Positions 19,801 to 29,827 are shown, counted from the first letter of the stretch. The stretch: DNA of 50,308 nucleotides from Pantoea sp. BAV 3049 (GCF_009765445.1 NZ_WHOY01000031.1:554405-604712); one strand, 5' to 3'. The notes: generated from the sequence alone by a model not told the origin. Program-made: numbers and translations.

Positions 19801-20972
19801 AGGGCTGCCACGTTATGGCGAAACCGGCAGGCTCGCGTTGCAACCTCAGCTGCCACTACTGTTTTTATCTTGATAAGCCTGCGCTGCCGGTGATGGATGA
19901 CGAAACGCTGCGTCTGTATATCAGCCAGCATATCGCCGCGCAGCCTGGTGAAGAGGTGGCGTTTGCCTGGCAGGGCGGCGAACCCACACTCTGTGGTTTG
20001 CCGTTCTTCAAAAAAGTGGTGGCGCTGCAGGCGCGTTATGCAGCCGGAAAGCGCATCCACAATTCTCTGCAGACTAACGGCCTGCTGCTGAATGATGAGT
20101 GGTGCGCTTTCCTGCACCAACATCAGTGGCTGGTGGGGTTGTCGCTGGATGGTCCGGAAGAGATGCATGACCGTTATCGGGTGACGCGGCGCGGATTGCC
20201 GTCTCACCATCGGGTGATCGCTACCCTTAATCGCCTGCGCGAGCATCAGGTCGCCTTTAACCTGATGGTGGTGGTGAACCATCTTAACGGCCAGCAGCCG
20301 GAGCAAATGTATGCGTATCTGCGACAGCTGGGCACGCCGTGGCTGCAGTTTATTCCGCTGGTGGAGTGGGATGCAGCGGGAAATCTGACGCCGGAATCGG
20401 TCACCGCTGAAGTGTGGGGAAGCTTTCTGACTGACGTTTTTATGCGCTGGGGCAGGCAGGATATTGGCCGCATCCATATTCAGCTGTTTGAATCCACGCT
20501 GGGGATCTGGAATGGTTTTCCGTCTCAGATGTGCGTGCTGAGCGAAACCTGTGGCCATGCTTTTGCGCTGGAAGCGAATGGTGACCTCTACCAGTGTGAC
20601 CATTTTGTCGGGCCGCAGTGGTTTGTGGGCAATTTGCACCAGACGACGCTGAGTCAGCTGAATACCAGCCAGCCGGTTATCACATTTGGTATGGCCAAAA
20701 AGGCGCAGCTGCCAGCGGAATGCCTGACGTGCCGGGAGCGGCCTTTCTGCCACGGTGACTGCCCAAAACACCGGCCACCCGGCGGAAAAAGTGCGCTGTG
20801 CGAGGGCTATCGTCGCTTTTTCCGCGAGAGCGCGCCATGGATGGCGATGATGCGTGATTTGATTCGCCGCCGACGCTCGCCAGCCGAACTGATGGGAGCG
20901 TTTCCGGAACTGACCGACTCGCGGGGACAGGTTGTGATCCCCTGCACAAATTCTCACCAGAGCCAGGCATAA
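19797..20972 (+). CDS. Anaerobic sulfatase-maturating enzyme (radical SAM)
   Basis: A 391-residue radical-SAM enzyme that converts the active-site Cys of a sulfatase to formylglycine in the cytoplasm. The SAM-cluster motif is CNLSCHYC (C-x3-C-x2-C, about residues 16-23), followed by SLDG (near 119-122). The C-terminal SPASM part carries the Cys residues for two further Fe-S clusters (CETCGHAFALEANGDLYQCD and CLTCRERPFCHGDCPKHR). ATG 19797 overlaps the yidG stop; the much longer upstream reading frame is a shadow of yidG. Family members include E. coli AslB and YdeM. In E. coli K-12 the yidG-adjacent homologue YidF is, as I recall, only about 165 residues, so this looks like the intact form. 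A mismatched 10-bp inverted repeat (20960-20985) follows. Confidence 0.9.
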   Translation: MKGCHVMAKPAGSRCNLSCHYCFYLDKPALPVMDDETLRLYISQHIAAQPGEEVAFAWQGGEPTLCGLPFFKKVVALQARYAAGKRIHNSLQTNGLLLNDEWCAFLHQHQWLVGLSLDGPEEMHDRYRVTRRGLPSHHRVIATLNRLREHQVAFNLMVVVNHLNGQQPEQMYAYLRQLGTPWLQFIPLVEWDAAGNLTPESVTAEVWGSFLTDVFMRWGRQDIGRIHIQLFESTLGIWNGFPSQMCVLSETCGHAFALEANGDLYQCDHFVGPQWFVGNLHQTTLSQLNTSQPVITFGMAKKAQLPAECLTCRERPFCHGDCPKHRPPGGKSALCEGYRRFFRESAPWMAMMRDLIRRRRSPAELMGAFPELTDSRGQVVIPCTNSHQSQA

Positions 20973-21018
20973 CCCTGCCAGGCTCCCATACTTACCCTGA
21001 ATGTGAAAGGGTGCAGAT

Positions 21019-22650
21019 ATGGACTGGAAAACCCACAGCGTATTTAATCAGCCCCGCCCTCTGGCGAACAGCAACCTGTTTCTGTCGGACACGCCGCTGC
21101 GCGAAGCGGTGCAGCGCCAGGGCGCAGGCTGGGACAGCGATCTGCTGGCTTCGGTCGGTCAACAGTTAGGGAGCGCTGAGTCGCTGGAGTTAGGGCGTCT
21201 GGCGAACAGCAATCCGCCGGAGCTGCTGCGCTTTGATCCCTGCGGCGAACGGCTGGATGACGTGCGCTTTCACCCGGCCTGGCATTTGCTGATGCAGGGC
21301 CTGTGCGCCAACCGCGTGCACAACCTTCCCTGGCAGGAACAGCCTCCTCCTGCGGCATTTGTTGCCCGTACCGCCCGCTTTATCCTTCATGCTCAGGTCG
21401 AGGCGGGCACTCTCTGTCCGGTGACGATGACCTTTGGTGCCATTCCGCTGCTACAAAAGTACCTGCCTGCTGAATTTCGTGACTGGCTGCAGCCGCTGCT
21501 TTCCGATCGTTATGACCCACATCTGCAATCCGGCAGCCTTAAGCGCGGCCTGCTGATTGGCATGGGGATGACCGAAAAGCAGGGCGGGACTGACGTGCTG
21601 AGCAACACCACGCGGGCAGAACCCGTGGCCGGGCGGGGAAGTGGCGCAGCCTATCGCCTCACCGGCCACAAATGGTTTTTCTCGGTGCCGCAAAGTGATG
21701 CTCATCTGGTTCTTGCTCAGGCTCAGGGAGGCATTTCCTGCTTCTTTTTGCCGCGGATATTGCCGGACGGTGAGCGTAATGCTGTCCATATCGAACGGCT
21801 GAAAGACAAGCTGGGCAACCGTTCAAATGCCAGCAGCGAGGTCGAATTTTTTGCCGCCACCGGCTGGTTGATCGGCGAAGAGGGCGAGGGCGTCAGGCAG
21901 ATCCTTAAAATGGGGGGTTACACGCGCTTCGACTGCGCACTGGGCAGCCATGCCATGATGCGGCGGGCATTCTCTGTTGCGCTGTATCATGCTCATCAGC
22001 GGCAGGTACTGGGTAAAAACCTGGTCGATCAGCCGCTGATGCGCCAGGTGCTCAGCTCTCAGGCGCTGCTGCTGGAAGGGCAGACGGCAATGCTGTTCCG
22101 GTTGGCACGGGCCTGGTCATCGGTGAGTGAGGAAGAGGGGAAAATCTTCAGCCGGTTGTTTACCCCGGCGGCTAAATTCGCCGTTTGCCGGCGAGGTATG
22201 GGTTTTGTGGCCGAATCGATGGAAGTGCTCGGCGGCATTGGCTACTGCGAAGAGAGCGAGCTGCCGAGACTGTACCGTGAAATGCCGGTCAACAGTATCT
22301 GGGAAGGTTCGGGAAACGTAATGTGCCTGGATGTGTTACGGGTGCTGACCCGGCAACCGGGCACTCTGGAACTGCTGACCAGAGAGTTTGATGTGGTGAA
22401 GGGGCAGAACCGGCATTTTGACAGCCGCTGGCGACAGCTGAAGCTGATGTTACGCAAACCGCAGGAGGGGCAGGCGCGTCACCTTTGTGAAACGCTGTTT
22501 ACTCTTGCCAGCAGCGTGGAGGTGATGACCAGCCTGGAACCGGGGATTGCCGATGCCTGGTGCCGCCAGATGCTGGATCCGCGCGGCGCCAGTACCCTGA
22601 CGGAAAAAGTCTGTGAGCGGCTGTTACTTCGCGCCGGTGGCGGGAACTGA
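21019..22650 (+). CDS. aidB: AidB, acyl-CoA dehydrogenase-like adaptive-response protein
   Basis: A 543-residue FAD protein of the acyl-CoA dehydrogenase fold. E. coli AidB binds DNA, is induced by alkylation as part of the Ada response and by anaerobiosis, and is thought to protect or inactivate alkylating agents. Strongly conserved blocks include GMGMTEKQGG (near 181-190), LKDKLGNRSNAS (near 263-274) and GGIGYCEESELPRLYREM (near 407-424). Length matches E. coli AidB (541). No Ada box was identified upstream. The 3' end overlaps the convergent bsmA by 27 bp. Confidence 0.96.
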   Translation: MDWKTHSVFNQPRPLANSNLFLSDTPLREAVQRQGAGWDSDLLASVGQQLGSAESLELGRLANSNPPELLRFDPCGERLDDVRFHPAWHLLMQGLCANRVHNLPWQEQPPPAAFVARTARFILHAQVEAGTLCPVTMTFGAIPLLQKYLPAEFRDWLQPLLSDRYDPHLQSGSLKRGLLIGMGMTEKQGGTDVLSNTTRAEPVAGRGSGAAYRLTGHKWFFSVPQSDAHLVLAQAQGGISCFFLPRILPDGERNAVHIERLKDKLGNRSNASSEVEFFAATGWLIGEEGEGVRQILKMGGYTRFDCALGSHAMMRRAFSVALYHAHQRQVLGKNLVDQPLMRQVLSSQALLLEGQTAMLFRLARAWSSVSEEEGKIFSRLFTPAAKFAVCRRGMGFVAESMEVLGGIGYCEESELPRLYREMPVNSIWEGSGNVMCLDVLRVLTRQPGTLELLTREFDVVKGQNRHFDSRWRQLKLMLRKPQEGQARHLCETLFTLASSVEVMTSLEPGIADAWCRQMLDPRGASTLTEKVCERLLLRAGGGN

Positions 22651-22953
22651 CGGGCCATAAAGGATCGCCGTGGAGTACCAGTTGCCGGGCATTACCGTTT
22701 CGCTGACCATCTGGATAACATACCAGGTAGCCCCGGCGGCATTAGCCTTATCGGCGATGGCCCGTTCTGCATCGTCAGGCGAGCCGCGCACGGTAACGCT
22801 GATGGTTCCCAGCCGGTTGAGGGCCGTACTCTGCGCCCGGGTGATCTCCTGAGCCTTCGGCCCTGCTGGTGGCGGTGGTTCGGGGGGCGTTTTAAACTGG
22901 CTGCAGCTTGCAAGCAGCAGGGTGAACAACAAAGGCAGTAACCGGCGCATCAT
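22624..22953 (-). CDS. bsmA: BsmA biofilm/stress lipoprotein (YjfO)
   Basis: A 109-residue small lipoprotein. The signal peptide MMRRLLPLLFTLLLASC has a lipobox (LLAS-C, Cys17), so the mature protein is lipid-anchored. A Pro-rich linker is followed by a DUF1471 (YhcN/BhsA-like) domain: LNRLGTISVTVRGSPDDAERAI ... ATWYVIQMV ... WYSTAILY. In E. coli BsmA affects biofilm formation and is induced under peroxide and other stress. The start is one of two adjacent ATGs and has a weak ribosome-binding site. It lies 50 bp behind a chemoreceptor gene on the same strand and overlaps the aidB end. Confidence 0.88.
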   Translation of the reverse strand: MMRRLLPLLFTLLLASCSQFKTPPEPPPPAGPKAQEITRAQSTALNRLGTISVTVRGSPDDAERAIADKANAAGATWYVIQMVSETVMPGNWYSTAILYGPSVPATGAK

Positions 22954-22967
22954 CGTGTCTCAGCAGT

Positions 22968-23005
22968 GGGATAGCCTGAAGTGTAAGCTATCCCGGCTTT
23001 TTTTT
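22968..23005. terminator. Hairpin with T8 between chemoreceptor and bsmA
   Basis: An 8-bp perfect stem GGGATAGC / GCTATCCC (22968-22975 with 22987-22994, 11-base loop). A T8 run (22998-23005) follows on the plus strand, so as a terminator it would stop plus-strand transcription running on from aidB across bsmA. On the minus strand it lies between the chemoreceptor stop and bsmA and lacks a T tract. Confidence 0.6.
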
Positions 23006-24938
23006 AAGCTTTTACCGTAAATACCTGTACCAGCTGGGTGAGGTGGCGGCCCTTGCGACTCAGTTCCTGCGCTGTCTGTTCAGAGTTGCCAATCAGCTCG
23101 CTGCTCTGATGGGTAGCATGACCAATCTGGTTCATCGCCAGATTCACCTGGCCAATTCCCGCAGACTGCTCCTTCGAGGCAACGTTGATTTCACTCATCA
23201 GCACCTTAACCTGATCAATCCGGCCGACGATATCCTCCATCGCCTGACGGGTTTGTTCAGACAGGTCATGCCCCTGAACCACTTTACTCAGTGAGTTTTC
23301 GATCAGGCCATCAATCTCTTTGGCCGCCTGTGCACTGCGTTGAGCCAGCGCCCGCACTTCAGCAGCGACCACCGCAAACCCTTTACCATGCTCACCCGCA
23401 CGGGCGGCTTCCACCGCGGCATTGAGCGCCAGAATATTGGTCTGGAATGCAATGGATTCAATGACCTGGGTGATGTCGGCGATGCTCTGCGAAGCATTTT
23501 TAATGTCGCTCATCGTCACCACGGATTGCGAAACGGTTTCTCCCCCATTCTGTACCGCGCTGGCTGCTTCACCGACCAGCGTCAGCGCCTGCGAAACGTT
23601 GGCAGCATTCTGCGCAACGGTGGCACTCAATTGCTCCATGCTGGCCGAGGTTTCTTCCACGCTGCTGGCCTGTCGGGTGATCTGCTCGCTGATGTTTTCA
23701 CTGCTCAGCGCGATGGAATCAGTGCCGCTGCTGATATCCTGGGCGGCTTCGCGGACCTCAGAGACAATGCGGTCCAGGCCGTCGCCGATGCCGTTGATGG
23801 CCACAATCAGTTGCCCCACCTCATCATGACGGCGAGTGTGCAGCGTGGCCTGCAGGTTGCCTGCGGAGTAGTGGCGGGCCAGCTCGATGACCTGCTGCAG
23901 CGGCCTGCTCAGCCAGCGGCGGGTGGTGAGCACAAAGCTCAAAGCAAACAGCAGTACCAGTGCGGCCCCCAGCGACAGGAACAGATTGCGCGTATGCCGG
24001 ATTGGAGCCAGCAGGCTGGCTTTATCCACTTCACCCAGGATGATCCAGTTCCAGTCCGGCAGATGTTGCCAGGCCATGATCTGCATTTTACCGCTCTGAT
24101 CGGGCGCTTCAATCGTACCGCTGTTCTGGCTTAATAACTGCTGCTGCAGCGAGTCCGGCCAGGTGGGCAGCTTGCCTTCTTCGGAGGGATGGAACACAAA
24201 CTGCCCGCGATTTTTACCTTCGGCGTTATTCAGCACGGTGAATCGTCCGCTGCTGCCCAGTGTTTTCGACAGCACCTTATCGCGGATTAATGCATATTGC
24301 CTGGTGATGTCGACGCCGACAAACAGAATGGCGATAACGCCGCCGGAGCTGTCTTTAACAGGCTGATACTGAGTGATATAGCGTTTACCAAACAGCATGC
24401 TGACCCCCTGGTAAATCTCCCCGTTCAGCGCCCGCTTCCAGGCCGGGCTGCTGTGATCCAGGCGGGTGCCAATGGCACGTTCACCATCCTGTTTGCGCAG
24501 AGAGGTGGAGACACGGACAAAATCATCGCCCATGCGCACAAAGATGGTTGAGATGGCCGCTGTTCTCTGCTGGAAGTCGTCCACCAGCACCTGATCCAGG
24601 TTCAGCGTTTTCAGCCCGGCGCGCAGAGTTGGCGTCTGCTCATCGCCCACGGCGATGATTTGCGAGTCATCAAGGGAAAAACGCTTCGGCAAAAAGCTCT
24701 GGAACAGCGCTGTATAGTTGGCGACCTCTTCGCTCAGCGTGCTGTTAAACATAGAGGCCATATCGCCGATGCCGCTGACCTGGTTCTCCATATTTTCCAG
24801 CGTCAGCGATTGCAGCTGTTTTGCGGCGTTCTGGGTCAGTGCCAGCGTCAGGATCAGGAACAGAATGGCAACGGTTGCCGAGGTGATCACAGACAGCTTG
24901 ACCCCCAGGCTCCAGCGGCGAAAAGATAAAAGTTTCAT
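23004..24938 (-). CDS. Methyl-accepting chemotaxis protein, Cache type
   Basis: A 644-residue chemoreceptor. First membrane segment about 14-34, a large periplasmic ligand domain (about 35-317) of the Cache kind (DDFVRVSTSLRKQDGERAIG ... WNWIILGEVDKASL), second membrane segment about 318-338, HAMP (about 340-392) and the signalling domain with the invariant hairpin tip [19 protein letters not shown]. There is no C-terminal NWETF-like CheR tether (it ends QVFTVKA), so it needs help or other receptors for efficient methylation. The start at 24938 has GAG 7 bases upstream; 24950 is an alternative. A sigma-28 promoter lies just upstream. The ligand is unknown. It separates bsmA from yjfP, which are adjacent in E. 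coli. Confidence 0.9.
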   Translation of the reverse strand: MKLLSFRRWSLGVKLSVITSATVAILFLILTLALTQNAAKQLQSLTLENMENQVSGIGDMASMFNSTLSEEVANYTALFQSFLPKRFSLDDSQIIAVGDEQTPTLRAGLKTLNLDQVLVDDFQQRTAAISTIFVRMGDDFVRVSTSLRKQDGERAIGTRLDHSSPAWKRALNGEIYQGVSMLFGKRYITQYQPVKDSSGGVIAILFVGVDITRQYALIRDKVLSKTLGSSGRFTVLNNAEGKNRGQFVFHPSEEGKLPTWPDSLQQQLLSQNSGTIEAPDQSGKMQIMAWQHLPDWNWIILGEVDKASLLAPIRHTRNLFLSLGAALVLLFALSFVLTTRRWLSRPLQQVIELARHYSAGNLQATLHTRRHDEVGQLIVAINGIGDGLDRIVSEVREAAQDISSGTDSIALSSENISEQITRQASSVEETSASMEQLSATVAQNAANVSQALTLVGEAASAVQNGGETVSQSVVTMSDIKNASQSIADITQVIESIAFQTNILALNAAVEAARAGEHGKGFAVVAAEVRALAQRSAQAAKEIDGLIENSLSKVVQGHDLSEQTRQAMEDIVGRIDQVKVLMSEINVASKEQSAGIGQVNLAMNQIGHATHQSSELIGNSEQTAQELSRKGRHLTQLVQVFTVKA

Positions 24939-24976
24939 TGGCAGGCTCATTATATTTATACGATGGGTTATAACGG

Positions 24977-25003
24977 TTAACGGCAATGCGGCTGAAACAT
25001 TTA
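24977..25003 (-). promoter_or_regulatory. Sigma-28 (FliA) promoter of the Cache chemoreceptor
   Basis: Read on the minus strand: TAAATGTT (25003-24996), 11-bp spacer, GCCGTTAA (24984-24977). This compares with the FliA consensus TAAAGTTT-N11-GCCGATAA at 6/8 and 7/8. Transcription would start near 24970, about 32 bases before the ATG. Confidence 0.8.
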
Positions 25004-25111
25004 GTTCTTAATTTTGTGAGCAGGCTAAGGATCCTGACCTTAAACTCAGTGTAGTGCGTTGTTAAACCCCTGCTCAGGGGCTGACTCAAATCATAAAATC
25101 AGGGAGATATC

Positions 25112-25861
25112 ATGATTGAAATGATCACCGGGACTTTTGCCGGTATTGATTGCCTGCAGGCTACTCCGGCCGGTAAACGTCACGATCCTCTGCCAACCAT
25201 CCTCTTTTATCATGGCTTTACCTCGTCTAAAGAGGTCTATTCCTACTTCGGTGTGGCGCTGGCGCAAGCCGGATTCCGCGCGGTGCTGCCCGATGCCGAT
25301 CTGCACGGTGCACGCTACAACGGGGAGACCGAATACCGTTTCAGCCATTTCTGGGAAATCCTGCGCAGCAATATTAATGAAGTACCGCTGCTGGAGGCCG
25401 CGCTGCGGGAACAAAACCTGATTGATGGGCGGCGTATTGCGGTGGCGGGTGCTTCAATGGGCGGTATGACCGCACTGGGCGCGATGGCGCGGAACCCCCA
25501 TTTTGCCAGCGTTGCCTGCATGATGGGATCGGGTTATTTCACCTCGCTGTGCCACACGTTGTTCCCACCGCTGGTGGCGAAAACGCCAGATCAGAAGAGA
25601 GAGTTTGCAGAGCGCACGGCCCCGCTGGCTGACTATGATGTCAGCAGCAGGCTGGAGAATATTGCCGATCGGCCGCTATTGATCTGGCACGGTGAAGCGG
25701 ATGAGGTGGTGCCTCTCGCGGAGAGCGTCAGGCTGGAAAAGGCGCTGCGGGAAGCGAAACTCGATACCCATCTGACGTACATCACTGAGAAAGGTATCGG
25801 GCATCGCATTACACCGCCTGCGCTGGAGGCATTAGTGACTTTCTTTAAACATCATTTATAG
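25112..25861 (+). CDS. yjfP: YjfP, alpha/beta-hydrolase esterase
   Basis: A 249-residue esterase of the dienelactone-hydrolase/prolyl-oligopeptidase-like fold, the same length as E. coli YjfP. The nucleophile elbow GASMGG (Ser near 113) is followed by Asp in WHGEADEVV (near 196) and His in GIGHRI (near 230), a complete catalytic triad. YHGFTSSKE near 30 forms the oxyanion region. The physiological ester is unknown; E. coli YjfP hydrolyses short acyl esters. No signal peptide, so it is cytoplasmic. It is transcribed away from the chemoreceptor. Confidence 0.94.
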   Translation: MIEMITGTFAGIDCLQATPAGKRHDPLPTILFYHGFTSSKEVYSYFGVALAQAGFRAVLPDADLHGARYNGETEYRFSHFWEILRSNINEVPLLEAALREQNLIDGRRIAVAGASMGGMTALGAMARNPHFASVACMMGSGYFTSLCHTLFPPLVAKTPDQKREFAERTAPLADYDVSSRLENIADRPLLIWHGEADEVVPLAESVRLEKALREAKLDTHLTYITEKGIGHRITPPALEALVTFFKHHL

Positions 25862-25900
25862 CTCTGTTTTGGCGGGGCGAATTTTTATTTTGCCAGGCTT

Positions 25901-26110
25901 CTACAGCTGTTTCGAAAGCTGCTCTGCGGCAGTGGTCGGCACTTTAGTGGCTGACTTATCAATCGGAGACGCGATACGGTTAACAAAGACGTAGCTGTTC
26001 GCCGCTTTGCTGGTGTAGCTTTTCACCTGCTGCGCGTTACCAGAATTGCTGGCAAGGGCGGACGTGGAAAGGAAGAGACCGAGTAGAGTGGCGATTGCGA
26101 TGGTTTTCAT
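25901..26110 (-). CDS. Small secreted protein of unknown function
   Basis: A 69-residue protein that I do not recognise. It has a clear Sec signal peptide MKTIAIATLLGLFLSTSALA with cleavage expected after ALA (about residue 20), leaving a 49-residue polar, Ser/Lys/Thr-rich mature peptide without Cys (SYTSKAANSYVFVNRIASP). A GGAGTT site stands 5 bases before the ATG. It lies where E. coli has the ula operon and yjfY, a small secreted DUF1471 protein. The size and position are similar to yjfY, but the sequence does not look like it. Convergent with yjfP. Confidence 0.65.
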   Translation of the reverse strand: MKTIAIATLLGLFLSTSALASNSGNAQQVKSYTSKAANSYVFVNRIASPIDKSATKVPTTAAEQLSKQL

Positions 26111-26872
<762 letters not shown>

Positions 26873-26878
26873 TTGACC

Positions 26879-27428
<550 letters not shown>

Positions 27429-27455
27429 TCGGCCGCTGTCTATTAACGACTTTAA

Positions 27456-27920
<465 letters not shown>

Positions 27921-27937
27921 GTGCAACAGTAACGAAT

Positions 27938-27969
27938 AAAAACGCCGGCCTCGTGCCGGCGTTTTTGTT
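27938..27969. terminator. Bidirectional terminator rplI / ytfB
   Basis: An 8-bp GC stem ACGCCGGC / GCCGGCGT with CTCGT loop is flanked by A4 on the left and T5 on the right, so it can stop rplI on the plus strand and ytfB on the minus strand. Confidence 0.92.
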
Positions 27970-28023
27970 TTTGTGCACAGAAAGATTGCCCGATTCCTGC
28001 GCCCGTGAGCCGCAGGAAAAAAC

Positions 28024-28698
28024 TTACTGTGCGCGGATGAAAGATCCATCCGGCTGACGGGTAAACAGGATCTGGCCGTTATCGGTATCAACGGTTAATC
28101 CGGTCACCACCCCCTGAGCATTCTGCCTGATTTTCACTGCCTGCCCGGTTTGCAGATTGCTGAGCGGCTTGTCATTCCCCTCGACCTGCGCCATTGCGAA
28201 TACGTCATTTACCGGCAGATTATTGTCGCGGAACAGCTGCGCCAGCGTCTGGCCCGAAGCGATCTGATAGCTCCGCCACTGCCCCTGTGAATCGGCAGAC
28301 GGCTGAGCGGGCTGTCGGGCGGTGGTGTCCGGCTGGCTCTCACTCAGCTCAGCCTGCATTGGAATGTTGGTTCCCGTTGAGTGTCCGGCGTTCACGGGTC
28401 TTGCGGCCTGCTGAGGAGCAGGAGAAGGCCAGAGAAAAGCCAGCAAAATGACCACTACGGCAAGAATGATACCGCGGCGGTGGAAAGGTGGAAGGGGATC
28501 CATCCAGCTCACCGAATCCGGCAGATGCCAGATCTTGCTGAACAGTTGCGGTACTCGTGCTGCTGAAGACGCTTTGGGCATGGCGTCATCCTCCTGGCGC
28601 GAACCTCGCGCAAATAGTGAGCTTTTCGCTAACCGTTGCAATAAACCGTTTAGAGAAAGCGGCTGGCTTTTCCGTCGCCTGCGGGCAAGATGGCCCAT
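28024..28698 (-). CDS. ytfB: YtfB/OapA cell-division-associated protein
   Basis: A 224-residue single-pass inner-membrane protein. A basic cytoplasmic N-terminus (MGHLARRRRK; conserved SWMDPLPPFHRRG at about 64-76), a membrane segment (about 76-92), a Pro/Gln-rich periplasmic linker and a C-terminal OapA/LysM-like domain (RSYQIASGQTLAQLFRDNNLP to the end, about 145-224). The last 80 residues follow E. coli YtfB closely. E. coli YtfB binds glycan strands and localises to the septum; Haemophilus OapA affects colony opacity. The N-terminus is longer and more basic than in E. coli. It is divergent from fklB. Confidence 0.9.
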   Translation of the reverse strand: MGHLARRRRKSQPLSLNGLLQRLAKSSLFARGSRQEDDAMPKASSAARVPQLFSKIWHLPDSVSWMDPLPPFHRRGIILAVVVILLAFLWPSPAPQQAARPVNAGHSTGTNIPMQAELSESQPDTTARQPAQPSADSQGQWRSYQIASGQTLAQLFRDNNLPVNDVFAMAQVEGNDKPLSNLQTGQAVKIRQNAQGVVTGLTVDTDNGQILFTRQPDGSFIRAQ

Positions 28699-28881
28699 GT
28701 TGACCTCGATATAAAATATAGCTGATAAACCCTTGTCCGTGCGGAGTTAATTCCGTCACCGGGATTCGGGTATTGTTTCCTTTTGCCGGGGAAAAGTCAC
28801 CTAAAGAAGATGGCATTTTACGCCCGTTGCCTGCGCTGTTATGCTTCGTCTTCGGTTTTATCAATGATGAAAGGAAAATCC

Positions 28882-29502
28882 ATGACTACCCCTTCTTTTG
28901 ACAGCGTAGAAGCGCAAGCAAGTTACGGTATCGGTTTACAGGTTGGCCAGCAGCTGCTGGAATCTGGATTGCAGGGTCTGCAGCCAGAAGCATTGCTGGC
29001 GGGTCTGCGCGATGCGCTGGAAGGGAACGCTCCGGCAGTACCTGTTGATGTGGTGCACCGTGCGCTGCGCGAAGTCCACGAGCGTGCCGATGCCGTTCGT
29101 CGAGAGCGTCAGCAGGAGATGGCCGCTGAAGGTCAGAAATTCCTGGAAGAGAACAGTCAGCGTGAAGGCGTGAGCAGCACCGAATCCGGCCTGCAGTTCA
29201 GCGTGATTTCTCAGGGTGAAGGCCCAATCCCATCCCGTCAGGATCGCGTTCGTGTTCATTACACTGGCAAGTTGATCGATGGCTCCGTGTTCGACAGCTC
29301 CGTACAGCGTGGCGAACCGGCTGAATTCCCGGTCAGTGGCGTCATCCCGGGCTGGATCGAAGCGTTGACGTTGATGCCGGTGGGTTCCAAATGGGAGCTG
29401 GTTATTCCTCAGAATCTCGCCTACGGTGAGCGCGGTGCTGGTGCCTCAATTCCCCCTTTCAGTACATTGATTTTTGAAGTTGAGCTGCTGGAAATTCTGT
29501 AA
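28882..29502 (+). CDS. fklB: FKBP-type peptidyl-prolyl isomerase FklB (FKBP22)
   Basis: A 206-residue cis-trans prolyl isomerase. The N-terminal helical dimerisation part (about 1-95; [12 protein letters not shown]) is followed by a FKBP catalytic domain (about 100-206; [40 protein letters not shown]). No signal peptide, so cytoplasmic. The start at 28882 gives [12 protein letters not shown], as in E. coli, with AAGGA 6 bases upstream; the 33 upstream in-frame codons are not believed. Confidence 0.97.
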   Translation: MTTPSFDSVEAQASYGIGLQVGQQLLESGLQGLQPEALLAGLRDALEGNAPAVPVDVVHRALREVHERADAVRRERQQEMAAEGQKFLEENSQREGVSSTESGLQFSVISQGEGPIPSRQDRVRVHYTGKLIDGSVFDSSVQRGEPAEFPVSGVIPGWIEALTLMPVGSKWELVIPQNLAYGERGAGASIPPFSTLIFEVELLEIL

Positions 29503-29522
29503 ATTCAACCAGCTGGCAGGAC

Positions 29523-29552
29523 GCAGTGGAGAGTGAAACTCCGCTGCTTCTT
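29523..29552 (+). terminator. Probable fklB terminator
   Basis: A 9-bp stem GCAGTGGAG / CTCCGCTGC (one G-T pair, 7-base loop) is followed by TTCTT, 20 bp after fklB. Confidence 0.6.
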
Positions 29553-29827
29553 AAATGCGATACATAATATTTTTGGTATTATGTATCACATTATTAACTC
29601 AATGATTTGGATTTAATTAACTGGTATTTATTTATTACAATTTAACGCTTGTTTTATCGTAATATAACGCTTGTTTTTTTAATTGATGTCGTTATTTCGT
29701 GGTTAATTCTGATTCCATTTTTTTATATTTAAGATGTGTTTGATTTATTAATTTTTGTGAAATATATTCTCTTTGCGGCGAAGGAAGCCGTTTTTTAGGT
29801 AATGTACATTTTATAAAGGGAATAATC
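29553..29827 (+). promoter_or_regulatory. AT-rich control region of the microcin-like gene
   Basis: A strikingly AT-rich stretch without a gene. It contains a perfect 11-bp inverted repeat GATACATAATA / TATTATGTATC with 7-base loop (29559-29587). It has a 13-bp exact direct repeat TAACGCTTGTTTT at 29643-29655 and 29665-29677 (22-bp period, two helical turns). A short hairpin CGGC-N7-GCCG followed by T6 lies at 29776-29796 in the presumed leader. AAAGGGA stands 6 bases before the ATG at 29828. Together this suggests dedicated regulation and possibly attenuation. Confidence 0.55.
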
